Source: Deltaproteobacteria bacterium (GTDB lineage Bacteria > Myxococcota_A > UBA9042 > PHBI01). Taken from it: 64,000 nt of DNA. The translations under genes and the position numbers were made by a program. Of the stretch, positions 15,813 to 23,193 are shown piece by piece. The stretch lies in contig JACKFA010000006.1 of NCBI GenBank assembly GCA_020632715.1, forward strand, positions 62,001 to 126,000, given 5' to 3'. Position 1 is the stretch's first letter; every line of letters starts with the position of its first letter. Under the pieces are notes generated by a model. The model saw only the letters and a list, made by a program, of their open reading frames with translations. It did no database searches and was not told the DNA's origin.

Positions 15813-16787
15813 TCAGCTCGCGGCGGCGGCCTTCGCCTGCTCGAGCAGCTCCCGCCCCTTCGGACGGAGCGTCGTCCACATGAAGCCGTATACGTCGAGC
15901 ATGTCGCGCGGCTTGAGCCCCGCCTCGCGCAAGCGCTTCATGATGCGCATCCCCATGTTGCGGTAGCGCGCGTACACCGGCCCCGACACGTTCGAGCCGT
16001 CGTCGAGCTGCGGCGCCATCCAGCGCGCCTGGTCGCGGAAGACGCTCGGGCGCACGTAGATGTGCTCCATCGGGAGCGCGAGCGCGCCGAACGCCGACGC
16101 GAGCTGCCACGTCGGGGTGGTGTTGCCGTAGGAGAGCGCGGCGACCAGCGCGTCGAAGCGCTGCTCGACCTTGGTCTCCGCGTAGAGCAGCCCCTGGAGC
16201 GCCTTCACGAACGCCTTGCCGTTCGCCTCGGGCATGGCGTCGAAGAGCCCCGCGTGCGACTTCCCGCTCGTGAGCGACGTGCTTCCGAGGAGCTCCGAGG
16301 TCTCCTTCAGGAAGGCGCTGACGTCGTCCTTCTCGACGAGCTCGGCGAGGCGCTCCTCGGCGAAGATCTCCCCGGCCTTCTCGACCGCCGGGTCGAGGTG
16401 GCGCTTCAGGCTCTTGCCCTCGACGCCGCGGAAGTCGTCCTCGTAGGCCGGATCCTGGAAGCCCTGCTCGTAGCAGAGCGAGAAGATCTTCACCTGGTCC
16501 TCGAGCGTGATGAGCGTGCGGCCCGTCGCCTGCGCCTGCTCGATCTGCTTCTCGCGCCCCCGGCTCACCTCGAGCATGCGCTCGAGCTCCGCCACGACCG
16601 ACGCCGTCACGTCGACCGGCCGGTCGACCTCTTCGAGGAAGCGGTAGAAGCCCTCCTTGAAGGTCCGCGCCTTGCCGTCCTGGAACTGGTAGCGGCGCTT
16701 GTCGCGCCCCTCCCAGGCGAGGATGGCGAGACCCCACTTGGGACGCGCGCGATGCGCGAAGAGTGCCGGTAGGTCGGTCGGGTCCAT
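15813..16787 (-). CDS. 324-aa protein of unknown function, likely sigma54-controlled
   Basis: Soluble, mixed-charge protein without signal peptide or membrane helix. The N-terminal 50 residues (KWGLAILAWEGRDKRRYQF, then GFYRFLEEV) have the look of a small beta-barrel module of the DUF3553/CarD-like type, a weak resemblance. The rest is mostly helical, with motifs HIYVRPSVFRDQARWM and MDVYGFMWTTLRPKG-like near the end; no catalytic signature is recognised. ATG 16787. A near-perfect sigma54 promoter lies about 100 bp upstream and shares a regulatory region with the divergent 89-aa gene. It may be an effector of the regulon; no function is proposed. Confidence 0.8.
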   Translation of the reverse strand: MDPTDLPALFAHRARPKWGLAILAWEGRDKRRYQFQDGKARTFKEGFYRFLEEVDRPVDVTASVVAELERMLEVSRGREKQIEQAQATGRTLITLEDQVKIFSLCYEQGFQDPAYEDDFRGVEGKSLKRHLDPAVEKAGEIFAEERLAELVEKDDVSAFLKETSELLGSTSLTSGKSHAGLFDAMPEANGKAFVKALQGLLYAETKVEQRFDALVAALSYGNTTPTWQLASAFGALALPMEHIYVRPSVFRDQARWMAPQLDDGSNVSGPVYARYRNMGMRIMKRLREAGLKPRDMLDVYGFMWTTLRPKGRELLEQAKAAAAS

Positions 16788-16885
16788 GGTGCTCCTGTGG
16801 CTCGGGTGTTGGGGGCGTGGGAGGCGTCACCCGCAGGCGCACGACGGCGCTCGGGCGGCTCAGCCCACGGAGGGCCCCGACGTGG

Positions 16886-16902
16886 TGCAAGCGATGTTCC
16901 AG
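16886..16902 (-). promoter_or_regulatory. Sigma54 promoter of the 324-aa protein gene
   Basis: On the minus strand CTGGAACATCGCTTGCA matches YTGGCAC-N5-TTGCW with one change (A for C in the -24 element). GG and GC are exactly 10 bases apart. The predicted start near 16875 leaves an 88-nt leader. The nearest palindrome centre is about 110 bp upstream. Confidence 0.65.
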
Positions 16903-16977
16903 GGACCGCCGCAGCGCGCTCTGGCGCGGTCGCGACGCCCGGACCGAGCCCTCGCCGCGCCCCACATGGTCGGGTTT

Positions 16978-17037
16978 GGGGCATAATGCCCCCGGATTCG
17001 CCCCGGACTCCGGCCGAACGCGGGGAAATATGCCCCG
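16978..17037. promoter_or_regulatory. Paired palindromes (pair 3) between divergent sigma54 promoters
   Basis: Site A GGGGCATAATGCCCC (16978-16992) is a GGGGC-N5-GCCCC palindrome. Site B CGGGGAAATATGCCCCG (17021-17037) is CGGGG-N7-CCCCG. Centres are 44 bp apart, against 35 in pairs 1 and 2. From the plus-strand start (about 17105) they lie at -120 and -76; from the minus-strand start (about 16875) at -110 and -154, so both genes could share them. Confidence 0.65.
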
Positions 17038-17077
17038 TCAGCCCGCCACGACCGCGCAAGGAGGCGCCTCTCCGCGG

Positions 17078-17094
17078 TCGGCACGGGTGCTGCA
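17078..17094 (+). promoter_or_regulatory. Sigma54 promoter of the 89-aa protein gene
   Basis: TCGGCACGGGTGCTGCA matches TGGCACG-N4-TTGCA with C for T at two positions. GG (17080-17081) and GC (17092-17093) are exactly 10 bases apart. The start is expected near 17105, leaving a 64-nt leader before TTG 17169. Confidence 0.65.
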
Positions 17095-17168
17095 CAGGGA
17101 CGCGGCCTCACAGGCCGGGGCGCCGCGAGGCGGCCCCGCCGAACACCCCATCACAGGAGCCAGTTTTT

Positions 17169-17438
17169 TTGTACACGGTCAGCTACAAGGACGAGGACAA
17201 GCATTTCGAGACCCGCGAGGCCGCCATCGAGGCCGCGAAGTCTCTCACCGACGGGTCGCGCGCGGCGGCCCAGATCAGCGATGAGCACGCCGTCGAGTCG
17301 TTCGTGTACCGCGAGGGCGAGATGGAGTCGTACGTGTACGACCTCCGCCGCGTGGAGCAGATCCGCCGCGGCGCGCTCGAGAACGAGTCCGACGACGCCG
17401 ACGACGACGGCGCCACCGCCGAGGCGAGCAACGGCTGA
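17169..17438 (+). CDS. 89-aa acidic protein, likely sigma54-controlled
   Basis: Small soluble protein: YTVSYKDEDKHFETREAAIE, then a region rich in charged residues (EHAVESFVYREGEMESYVYD) and an acidic tail (DDADDDGATAEASNG). No family is recognised. TTG 17169 is chosen because AGGAG (17155-17159) lies 9 bases upstream and the homologous-looking protein begins there; no ATG or GTG fits. It has its own sigma54 promoter with palindromes upstream, so it is probably an induced target of the local regulator. corA starts 117 bp downstream and could receive read-through. Confidence 0.72.
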   Translation: MYTVSYKDEDKHFETREAAIEAAKSLTDGSRAAAQISDEHAVESFVYREGEMESYVYDLRRVEQIRRGALENESDDADDDGATAEASNG

Positions 17439-17555
17439 CGCCGCGCCCGGCCCGCCGGCCCTCGCGAGGGGGCTCGGCGGCACGGGGCGGACCCGAGGCC
17501 CACCGACGCCACCCGTTTTCTCGCGCACCCGCGCTCGTGACCTTATCGTCCGCGG

Positions 17556-18734
17556 ATGGCCGAGAACGACGACGACGCCGCCACCGCGGCGAAGATCTAC
17601 CCCTGGGCGTGGCGGCCCGGGAAGCGGAAGCGGAAGTCGAGCCCGCCCTATGAACGCTTCGTCCCCGGCGCGGCGCCCGGCAGCTTCGGCGACATCGTCA
17701 CCACCGACGACGTCTCGCTCGACGTCTTCCGCTACGACGCCGAGGGCTTCGAGGAGCTCGAGCTCCACGATCTCTCCGAGCTCACGGGCCTCTGCCAGCC
17801 CGGGAAGGTCGTCTGGCTCGACGTCACCGGCATCGACAGCGCCACCCTCGAGGCCATCGCCGCGGCCTTCGACCTCCACGCCCTCGCGGTCGAGGACGCC
17901 GTCCTCGCGCACCAGCGCGCCAAGGTCGAGTCCTACGCCGGGCACGACCTGCTCATCGCGCGCACCATCCAGGCCGCCCCCGAGGGTGGCCTCCGCAGCG
18001 AGCAGGTCAGCTTCTTCCTCGGCGACGGCTTCCTCGTCACCGTGCAGGAGCTCAAGGGTGACCCCTGGGAGCCGGCCCGCGAGCGCCTGCGCGCCGGCGG
18101 TCGCCTCCGCAGCTCGGGCCCCGACTACCTGCTCTACGCGCTGCTCGACGCCGTCGTGGACTACTACTTCCCGCTCCTGCACGACGTCTCCGACCGCATC
18201 GAGGACCTCGAGGACGTCATCATCGCGTCGAGCGACGACCGCCACGTCTCGCGTATCCACACGCTCCGCCGCGAGCTCATCCAGTTCCGCCGCTCCGTGT
18301 GGCCGCTGCGCGAGGTGCTGTTGACGCTCTCACGGGGTGATCTGCCCCGCTTCCAGCCCGAGACCCGCGTCTTCCTCCGCGACACCCAGGACCACGTCCT
18401 GCGCGTGCTCGATCTGCTCGAGTCCTACCGCGAGATGGGCGCGAGCCTGATGGACCTGCACCTGTCGGTGGCCTCGCAGCGCATGAACGAGATCATGAAG
18501 GTGCTGACGGTCATCTCGACCATCTTCATCCCGCTCTCGTTCATCGCCGGCCTCTACGGCATGAACTTCGACCCCGCCGTCTCGCCGCTCAACATGCCCG
18601 AGACGAAGTGGGCCTGGGGCTACCCGTTCTCGCTCGCGCTGATGGCCGCCGTCGCCCTCGCGCTCGTCTACTACTTCCGCCGCCGCGGCTGGCTCGTGCG
18701 CCGCGAGCGCCACCCGAGGCGGGACCGTGGCTGA
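17556..18734 (+). CDS. corA: CorA-family magnesium/cobalt channel
   Basis: 392 aa. The large cytoplasmic N-terminal domain (about 1-325) has the CorA pattern (LFHALAVEDAVLAHQRAKVESY-like region, LLYALLDAVVDYYFP, IEDLEDVI). Two C-terminal helices carry the signature GMN (FIAGLYGMNFDP) at the end of the first helix and ALMAAVALALVYYFRRRGW as the second. CorA pentamers transport Mg2+ and related divalent ions across the inner membrane. The usual pore-loop MPE is present as NMPETKWAWGYP. ATG 17556. It overlaps the DUF432 gene by 8 bases, starting an operon of ion and osmotic-stress genes. Confidence 0.95.
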   Translation: MAENDDDAATAAKIYPWAWRPGKRKRKSSPPYERFVPGAAPGSFGDIVTTDDVSLDVFRYDAEGFEELELHDLSELTGLCQPGKVVWLDVTGIDSATLEAIAAAFDLHALAVEDAVLAHQRAKVESYAGHDLLIARTIQAAPEGGLRSEQVSFFLGDGFLVTVQELKGDPWEPARERLRAGGRLRSSGPDYLLYALLDAVVDYYFPLLHDVSDRIEDLEDVIIASSDDRHVSRIHTLRRELIQFRRSVWPLREVLLTLSRGDLPRFQPETRVFLRDTQDHVLRVLDLLESYREMGASLMDLHLSVASQRMNEIMKVLTVISTIFIPLSFIAGLYGMNFDPAVSPLNMPETKWAWGYPFSLALMAAVALALVYYFRRRGWLVRRERHPRRDRG

Positions 18735-19581
18735 CGACGCGACCGAGGGCTCGGGCCTCGCGGGGCTCCCCGCGGACGGCGCCGGCGATGGGGCGTTCCC
18801 CGAGTGGGGCCGCGTCTTCGCGCTCTCCCCCGGCGAGACGGGGCGCGTGCGCGTCGGCCCCCTCGAGATGACCATCGCGCGGAAGGAGCGCGAGTGGCGC
18901 GTCGGCCTCGAGCAGGACCCCGATCCGCTCCGCGGCGACTTCGCCGCCATCATGCCCGACCCGGGCCTCGAGCTGCCGGACGCGAAGATCCTCCACCGCT
19001 TCGCCGTGGCCGATCCGAGCCCCGAGCTCACGCTCACGCCGCGCCTCGCCGACCGCTCGGTCGTCGTGCGCCCCGCGCGCCCCTTCTGGCTCCTCGCGGG
19101 CGACGAGCTCGAGGTCTTCATGAGCACGCCCATCTGGCTCGCCATGACCCTCCTCCCGAAGGAGCAGGTCGTGCTCGACGTCCCGACGTCGCGCCCCTCC
19201 GACACGTGGTTCGGCACCAGCACCCGCGAGGGAGAGCTCTGCTACGCGAGCCGCACGGCCGCTCGCCTCGAGCTCGCGGACGTCCCACACCGCGCCGCGC
19301 GCGCGCTGAGCGTCGTCCTCCTCCGGAACCGCGCGAGCGAGCCCGTCTCACTCGAGCGCCTCCACCTCCCGGCGCCCCAGCTCGAGCTGTTCACCGACGC
19401 CGCCGGCCGCCTCTGGACGCAGGCCATCGAGCTCGAGCTCGGCGGCCCCGACGCGGGCGAGCTCCGGTTCGTCCCCGGACCGCCGCCGGCCGCCGGCGAC
19501 GCCGTCCCCATCGGCGCCCCGCGCCGCCCCCAGGCGCGCCGGCAGCTCCTCGTGCGCGCGCTCTCCGGCCTCTGGACCTGA
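18727..19581 (+). CDS. DUF432-family protein
   Basis: 284 aa, soluble, beta-rich, without signal peptide. Features: GRVFALSPGETGRVRVGPLEM near the start, RSVVVRPARPFWLLAGDELEV, then STPIWLAMTL and FGTSTREGELCYASRT. This order matches the DUF432 family, which is often encoded next to MscS-type channels; here mscS follows 16 bases later. GTG 18727 overlaps the corA stop. Its role is not known; context suggests a cytoplasmic partner of the channel. Confidence 0.75.
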   Translation: MADDATEGSGLAGLPADGAGDGAFPEWGRVFALSPGETGRVRVGPLEMTIARKEREWRVGLEQDPDPLRGDFAAIMPDPGLELPDAKILHRFAVADPSPELTLTPRLADRSVVVRPARPFWLLAGDELEVFMSTPIWLAMTLLPKEQVVLDVPTSRPSDTWFGTSTREGELCYASRTAARLELADVPHRAARALSVVLLRNRASEPVSLERLHLPAPQLELFTDAAGRLWTQAIELELGGPDAGELRFVPGPPPAAGDAVPIGAPRRPQARRQLLVRALSGLWT

Positions 19582-19597
19582 CGCGGAGTCTCCGACC

Positions 19598-20467
19598 GTG
19601 GACGCGATCTGGAACGACATCGTCGGCTTCTTCTCGAGCGAGCGCCTCGCGGTCGCCGTGCGCGTCGTGGTGCTCCTCGTCGCGGGCTGGCTCGGCGCGC
19701 GCCTCCTCGCCGGGCTCACGGTGCGCGTCGCCCGCGCCCGCCGCGCGAGCCGCCACATGCAGCAGATCGTGCGGCGCGCCGTGCGCTACACGGTCCTCGC
19801 GATCACGCTGCTCTCGGTGCTCTCGGAGCTCGGCTTCGACCTCGGCGTGCTCGTCGGCGCGGCCGGGCTCCTCACGGTCGCGTTCGGGTTCGCGGCGCAG
19901 ACCTCCACGTCGAACATCATCAGCGGCCTCTTCCTCATCGGCGAGGCCCCGTTCGAGGTCGGCGACACCATCGCGATCAACGGCACGACGGGTGAGGTGC
20001 TCGCCATCGACCTGCTCTCCGTGAAGCTCCGCACCTTCGACAACCTCTTCGTGCGGATCCCGAACGAGACGCTCCTGAAGTCCGAGCTCCGGAACCTCTC
20101 GCGCTTCCCGATCCGCCGCCTCGAGGTGCTGCTGAAGGTCCCCTACGACGTCGACTTCGCGGTCTTCCGGAAGACCCTCCTCGAGGTCGCCGTGTCGCAC
20201 CCGTACTGCTTCGATGAGCCCGCGCCGAACCTCTTCTTCAACGAGCTCGGCGACAACGGCTACACCGTGCAGTTCAACGTGTGGGTCGCGCGCGAGAGGT
20301 TCCTCGAGGTCCGCGGGTCGCTCGCGGCGCAGGTCGTCGCCGCGCTCGGGAAGGCGGGGATCGCGATGGCGATGCCGCGCATGTCGGTCCACGCCGACGC
20401 GCCGACGCCGCTCTCGCCTGCGTCCGTGGCCGCGCTCACGGCCGAGGAGCCCGCCGAGCCGGTGTGA
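19598..20467 (+). CDS. MscS-family mechanosensitive channel
   Basis: 289 aa. Transmembrane helices at about 18-37 (AVRVVVLLVAGWLGARLLAG) and 64-90, then the pore helix region GVLVGAAGLLTVAFGFAAQ leading to TSTSNIISGLFLIGE and the beta domain FEVGDTIAINGTTGEV, the MscS hallmark. The C-terminal alpha/beta domain follows (IPNETLLKSELRNLSRFPIRR). It would open under membrane tension to release solutes. GTG 19598; no strong ribosome site, but it sits 16 bases after the DUF432 gene. Only two to three helices, so a short member of the family. Confidence 0.93.
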   Translation: MDAIWNDIVGFFSSERLAVAVRVVVLLVAGWLGARLLAGLTVRVARARRASRHMQQIVRRAVRYTVLAITLLSVLSELGFDLGVLVGAAGLLTVAFGFAAQTSTSNIISGLFLIGEAPFEVGDTIAINGTTGEVLAIDLLSVKLRTFDNLFVRIPNETLLKSELRNLSRFPIRRLEVLLKVPYDVDFAVFRKTLLEVAVSHPYCFDEPAPNLFFNELGDNGYTVQFNVWVARERFLEVRGSLAAQVVAALGKAGIAMAMPRMSVHADAPTPLSPASVAALTAEEPAEPV

Positions 20468-20611
20468 CGGGCGGCGCGCGTCGCGCCCCCCGCGGTGAAG
20501 CTCCCGGGTTTGGCTTGCGTCGTCGGGGCGAATGCGCGAGCGTCGCGCCTTCGCAGATCCGCACCCCACCGCCGCTGCACGGGCCGGGCAGCACCCCCTG
20601 GGAGGACCTCG

Positions 20612-22492
20612 TTGGAAACACCGAAGTGGCGTGAGATCACCTGGCAGTCCATCGTCGGCGGCGTGCTCATCGCCGCCGTGGTGGCGGGCGCGTACCCCTA
20701 CGTCGTGCTGAAGCTCGGCATGGGGCCGGACGCGAGCATGCTCTCCGCCTTCCTCGGCGCGCTCTTCCTCGGCGCGTTCGCGGCGAAGACGCGCGGCCTC
20801 AACAAGGGGCAGAACAACGTCATCCAGACCATCGCGGGGTCCGCGGCGGCGACGGCGTTCATGTGCGTCGTGCTCGCCGCGTTCAGCTACCTGCAGGTCA
20901 ACTGGTCGATGGAGAAGGAGTTCACCTACACGTGGTGGCAGATAGCCCTCTGGCTCACGTGCTCCGGTAGCATCGGCGTGCTCATCGTCGTGCGCTACCG
21001 GAAGTTCTTCCTCGACCACCCGCGCATGCGCTTCCCTGGCGGCGTCGCGGCGGCCGAGGTCATCAACGTCCTCGACGACCCGACCGGCGCCGAGGGCAAG
21101 AAGAAGACGCGCGTCCTCGGCTTCGCGACGGCCGGCGGCGCGATCATCAGCCTCGTCCGCGACGCGTTCGGCTGGCTCCCGGCCATCCCGCTGAACCACG
21201 CCTTCAAGGTGGCGCTCCCGTTCGACTCGCTCGCGTTCGGCACGGGCATGCTGCTCTCGCTGAACGTCGGCCTCTCCGGGCTCCTCGGCGCCCTCATCGT
21301 GTGGATCTGCGGCCCGATGATCGTCGACTGGGTCGGCCTCGACATCGTCCGCGAGAGCATCGCCGCCGGGAGCGTCGACCAGTGCATGGCCCTCGCCCAC
21401 GGCACGCTCGACGCGGCGCAGACCGCGTTCGTCGACGGGAACTGCGGCCTCCTGCACGCCTACCACAGCGACAACCTCTTCGGCATCGGCATGCTCTGGT
21501 TCATGTGGCCCGCGACGGCCTTCATGATCACGGGCGCCGTCACCTCCATCGCCATGGCCTTCGCGGGTCGCAAGAAGCAGGCGCTCGAGGGCGGCAACGT
21601 CTACGACCCGGCCTACAAGAACCCGAACGCCGAGCTCGACGTCCCCATCAAGGTCACGCTCATCGGCGTCGTCATCCTGACCATCTGCCTCGCCATCCTC
21701 CAGGACGTGAACTTCGGCGTCTCCTGGGAGCAGACGGCCGTCGCGGTCATCTCGATGGTGCTCCTCATCCTCGCGGGCGTGTGGGTGCTCGGCGAGACGA
21801 ACAGCGGCCCCGTCTCGCTCATGGCGAACGCGGCGCAGGCGGTGTTCGGCGCCATCTGGCCCGGCCACACGAAGGCGAACCTCATCACGGCCGGCATGGC
21901 GGGCGACGGCAACTCGCAGGGCGAGCAGGTCATGCAGACCTACAAGACCGGGCGCATCGTCGGCTCCACGCCGCGCCTGCTCACCTACGCGCAGCTCCTC
22001 GGCGTCCCCATCGGCGCCCTCGCGGTCGCCATCATGTACCCGCTCCTCCTCGGCTCCTACGGCATCGGCGGCGACGACGGCCTCTCCGCGCCGACGGGCT
22101 TGAAGCTCGCCAACATGGCGGTGCTCCTGAAGAAGGGCGCCGAGGCGTTCCCGCCGGGGGCGCTCACGGCGACGGCCATCGCGGCCGTGCTCGGCGTGGT
22201 CTTCGAGTTCCTGCGCGCCCTCAAGAGCGACAAGAAGGACCCGAAGACCGGGCGCCTCAAGTACAAGTTCCCGTGGGTCCCGTCGGCCTCCGCGCTCGGC
22301 TTCGGCCTCATCCTCCCGCCCGAGCTCAACATCATGCTCGCCGCGGGCGCGGTCTTCAGCTGGGCGTGGCGCAAGAAGAACCCGGAGAGCTTCGAGCGCT
22401 ACTTCCAGGCGGTCGCCGCCGGCCTCGTCGCGGGTGAGGCGCTCATCGGCGGGCTCCTGCTCCCGATCCTCGCCGCGGCCGGGGTGCTCTGA
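20612..22492 (+). CDS. OPT-family oligopeptide or metal-chelate transporter
   Basis: 626 aa integral membrane protein with many helices. OPT features include VVAGAYPYVVLKLGMGPDAS near the start, AKTRGLNKGQNNVIQTIAGS, FPGGVAAAEVINVL, VGLSGLLGALIVWI and MAGDGNSQGEQVMQTYKTG. OPT proteins import peptides or metal chelates by proton coupling. TTG 20612 is chosen because GGAGG lies 6 bases upstream and the mature family pattern begins there. The 144-bp gap before it contains only a weak hairpin (GGCGCG..CGCGCC) and no obvious promoter. Confidence 0.9.
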   Translation: METPKWREITWQSIVGGVLIAAVVAGAYPYVVLKLGMGPDASMLSAFLGALFLGAFAAKTRGLNKGQNNVIQTIAGSAAATAFMCVVLAAFSYLQVNWSMEKEFTYTWWQIALWLTCSGSIGVLIVVRYRKFFLDHPRMRFPGGVAAAEVINVLDDPTGAEGKKKTRVLGFATAGGAIISLVRDAFGWLPAIPLNHAFKVALPFDSLAFGTGMLLSLNVGLSGLLGALIVWICGPMIVDWVGLDIVRESIAAGSVDQCMALAHGTLDAAQTAFVDGNCGLLHAYHSDNLFGIGMLWFMWPATAFMITGAVTSIAMAFAGRKKQALEGGNVYDPAYKNPNAELDVPIKVTLIGVVILTICLAILQDVNFGVSWEQTAVAVISMVLLILAGVWVLGETNSGPVSLMANAAQAVFGAIWPGHTKANLITAGMAGDGNSQGEQVMQTYKTGRIVGSTPRLLTYAQLLGVPIGALAVAIMYPLLLGSYGIGGDDGLSAPTGLKLANMAVLLKKGAEAFPPGALTATAIAAVLGVVFEFLRALKSDKKDPKTGRLKYKFPWVPSASALGFGLILPPELNIMLAAGAVFSWAWRKKNPESFERYFQAVAAGLVAGEALIGGLLLPILAAAGVL

Positions 22493-22546
22493 CGAGCGCG
22501 GCCTGCGGCGCGGGGGCGCCCCGGGCTTCCCTCCGGCGCGGTCGTG

Positions 22547-22562
22547 GTGTATGGCCATACAC
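22547..22562. promoter_or_regulatory. Perfect palindrome, likely VapBC operator
   Basis: GTGTATGGCCATACAC is a perfect 16-bp palindrome ending immediately before the vapB ATG (22563). VapB antitoxins bind palindromes at their own promoters, so this is the expected autoregulation site. It also covers the place where a ribosome site would lie, so bound protein could block both transcription and translation, or the mRNA could be leaderless. Confidence 0.75.
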
Positions 22563-22775
22563 ATGCGCACCAACATCGAGCTCGATGAGTCCCTGGTCGC
22601 TGAGGCCCAGCGCCTGACCGGGATCGCGACGAAGCGCGAGCTGGTCGACGAGGCCCTGCGCCTGCTCGTGGCGTCGCGGCGGCGGCAGCCCCTGGCGTCG
22701 CTGCGCGGGCGCGTCCGCCTCGACGACGCGTACGATCACCGCGAGGCCCGCGAGCGCGAGCCCGGCGCGCGGTGA
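22563..22775 (+). CDS. vapB: VapB-family antitoxin
   Basis: 70 aa. The N-terminus MRTNIELDESLVAEAQRLTG and the following TKREL-VDEALRLLVASRRR match the ribbon-helix-helix VapB family; a disordered Arg/Asp-rich tail (RLDDAYDHREAREREPGAR) is the part that would wrap the toxin. ATG 22563 is preferred over ATG 22551 because the family starts MRTNI and because 22551 lies inside the operator. The stop overlaps the toxin start by 4 bases. Confidence 0.9.
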   Translation: MRTNIELDESLVAEAQRLTGIATKRELVDEALRLLVASRRRQPLASLRGRVRLDDAYDHREAREREPGAR

Positions 22776-23182
22776 TCATCGTCGACACGTCCGTGCTCAT
22801 CGGCTTCCTGCGCGGCGTCGACTCGCCCGCCGTGCGGTACCTCGCCGCGCTCGACGCGGAGATCCTCCCCTACCGCGTGCCGGAGCTCGTCGCGCAGGAG
22901 CTCCTGCAGGGCGCGCGCGACGAGCGCGAGTGGGAGGCGCTCGTGGGGTGGCTCGACACGCAGCTCGGGGTGGCTCCGGCGGACGCGCGGCTCGCGCACC
23001 GGGCCGCCGCGCGCATCTACTTCGACGCCCGCCGCCGCGGCGTCACCGTGCGCAGCACGGTCGACTGCTTTCTCGCGGCCATCGCCATCGAGCACGACGC
23101 CGTCCTCCTCCACGACGACGCGGACTTCGAGCGCATGACGGCGGTATGCTCCCTTCGCACCTGGCGACCCGAGACCTCCTGA
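22772..23182 (+). CDS. vapC: VapC-family PIN-domain ribonuclease toxin
   Basis: 136 aa. PIN-domain acidic residues are visible: Asp5 (IIVDTSVLIG), Glu43 (VAQELLQG), Asp98 (STVDCFLAAIA) and Asp116-118 (HDDADFERM). VapC toxins cleave specific RNAs and are held inactive by VapB. GTG 22772 overlaps the vapB stop. The stop at 23180-23182 sits 11 bases before the pncB start, and the ribosome site of pncB overlaps the vapC end, so the toxin gene and NAD genes look cotranscribed. Confidence 0.9.
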   Translation: MIIVDTSVLIGFLRGVDSPAVRYLAALDAEILPYRVPELVAQELLQGARDEREWEALVGWLDTQLGVAPADARLAHRAAARIYFDARRRGVTVRSTVDCFLAAIAIEHDAVLLHDDADFERMTAVCSLRTWRPETS

Positions 23183-23193
23183 GGAGCCCGAGC

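Larger units (their letters stand above)
16788..17168. other. 381-bp divergent control region
   Basis: No gene is seen here. The stretch separates the 324-aa gene (minus) from the 89-aa gene (plus). It holds, in order, a minus-strand sigma54 promoter (16886-16902), paired palindromes (16978-17037), a plus-strand sigma54 promoter (17078-17094) and the ribosome site AGGAG (17155-17159) of the 89-aa gene. Confidence 0.75.

Noticed and set aside
19391..22576. Minus-strand frame of 1,061 codons opposite mscS and the OPT gene
   Set aside because: Arg/Glu/Asp-rich shadow; the plus strand encodes recognisable membrane proteins.
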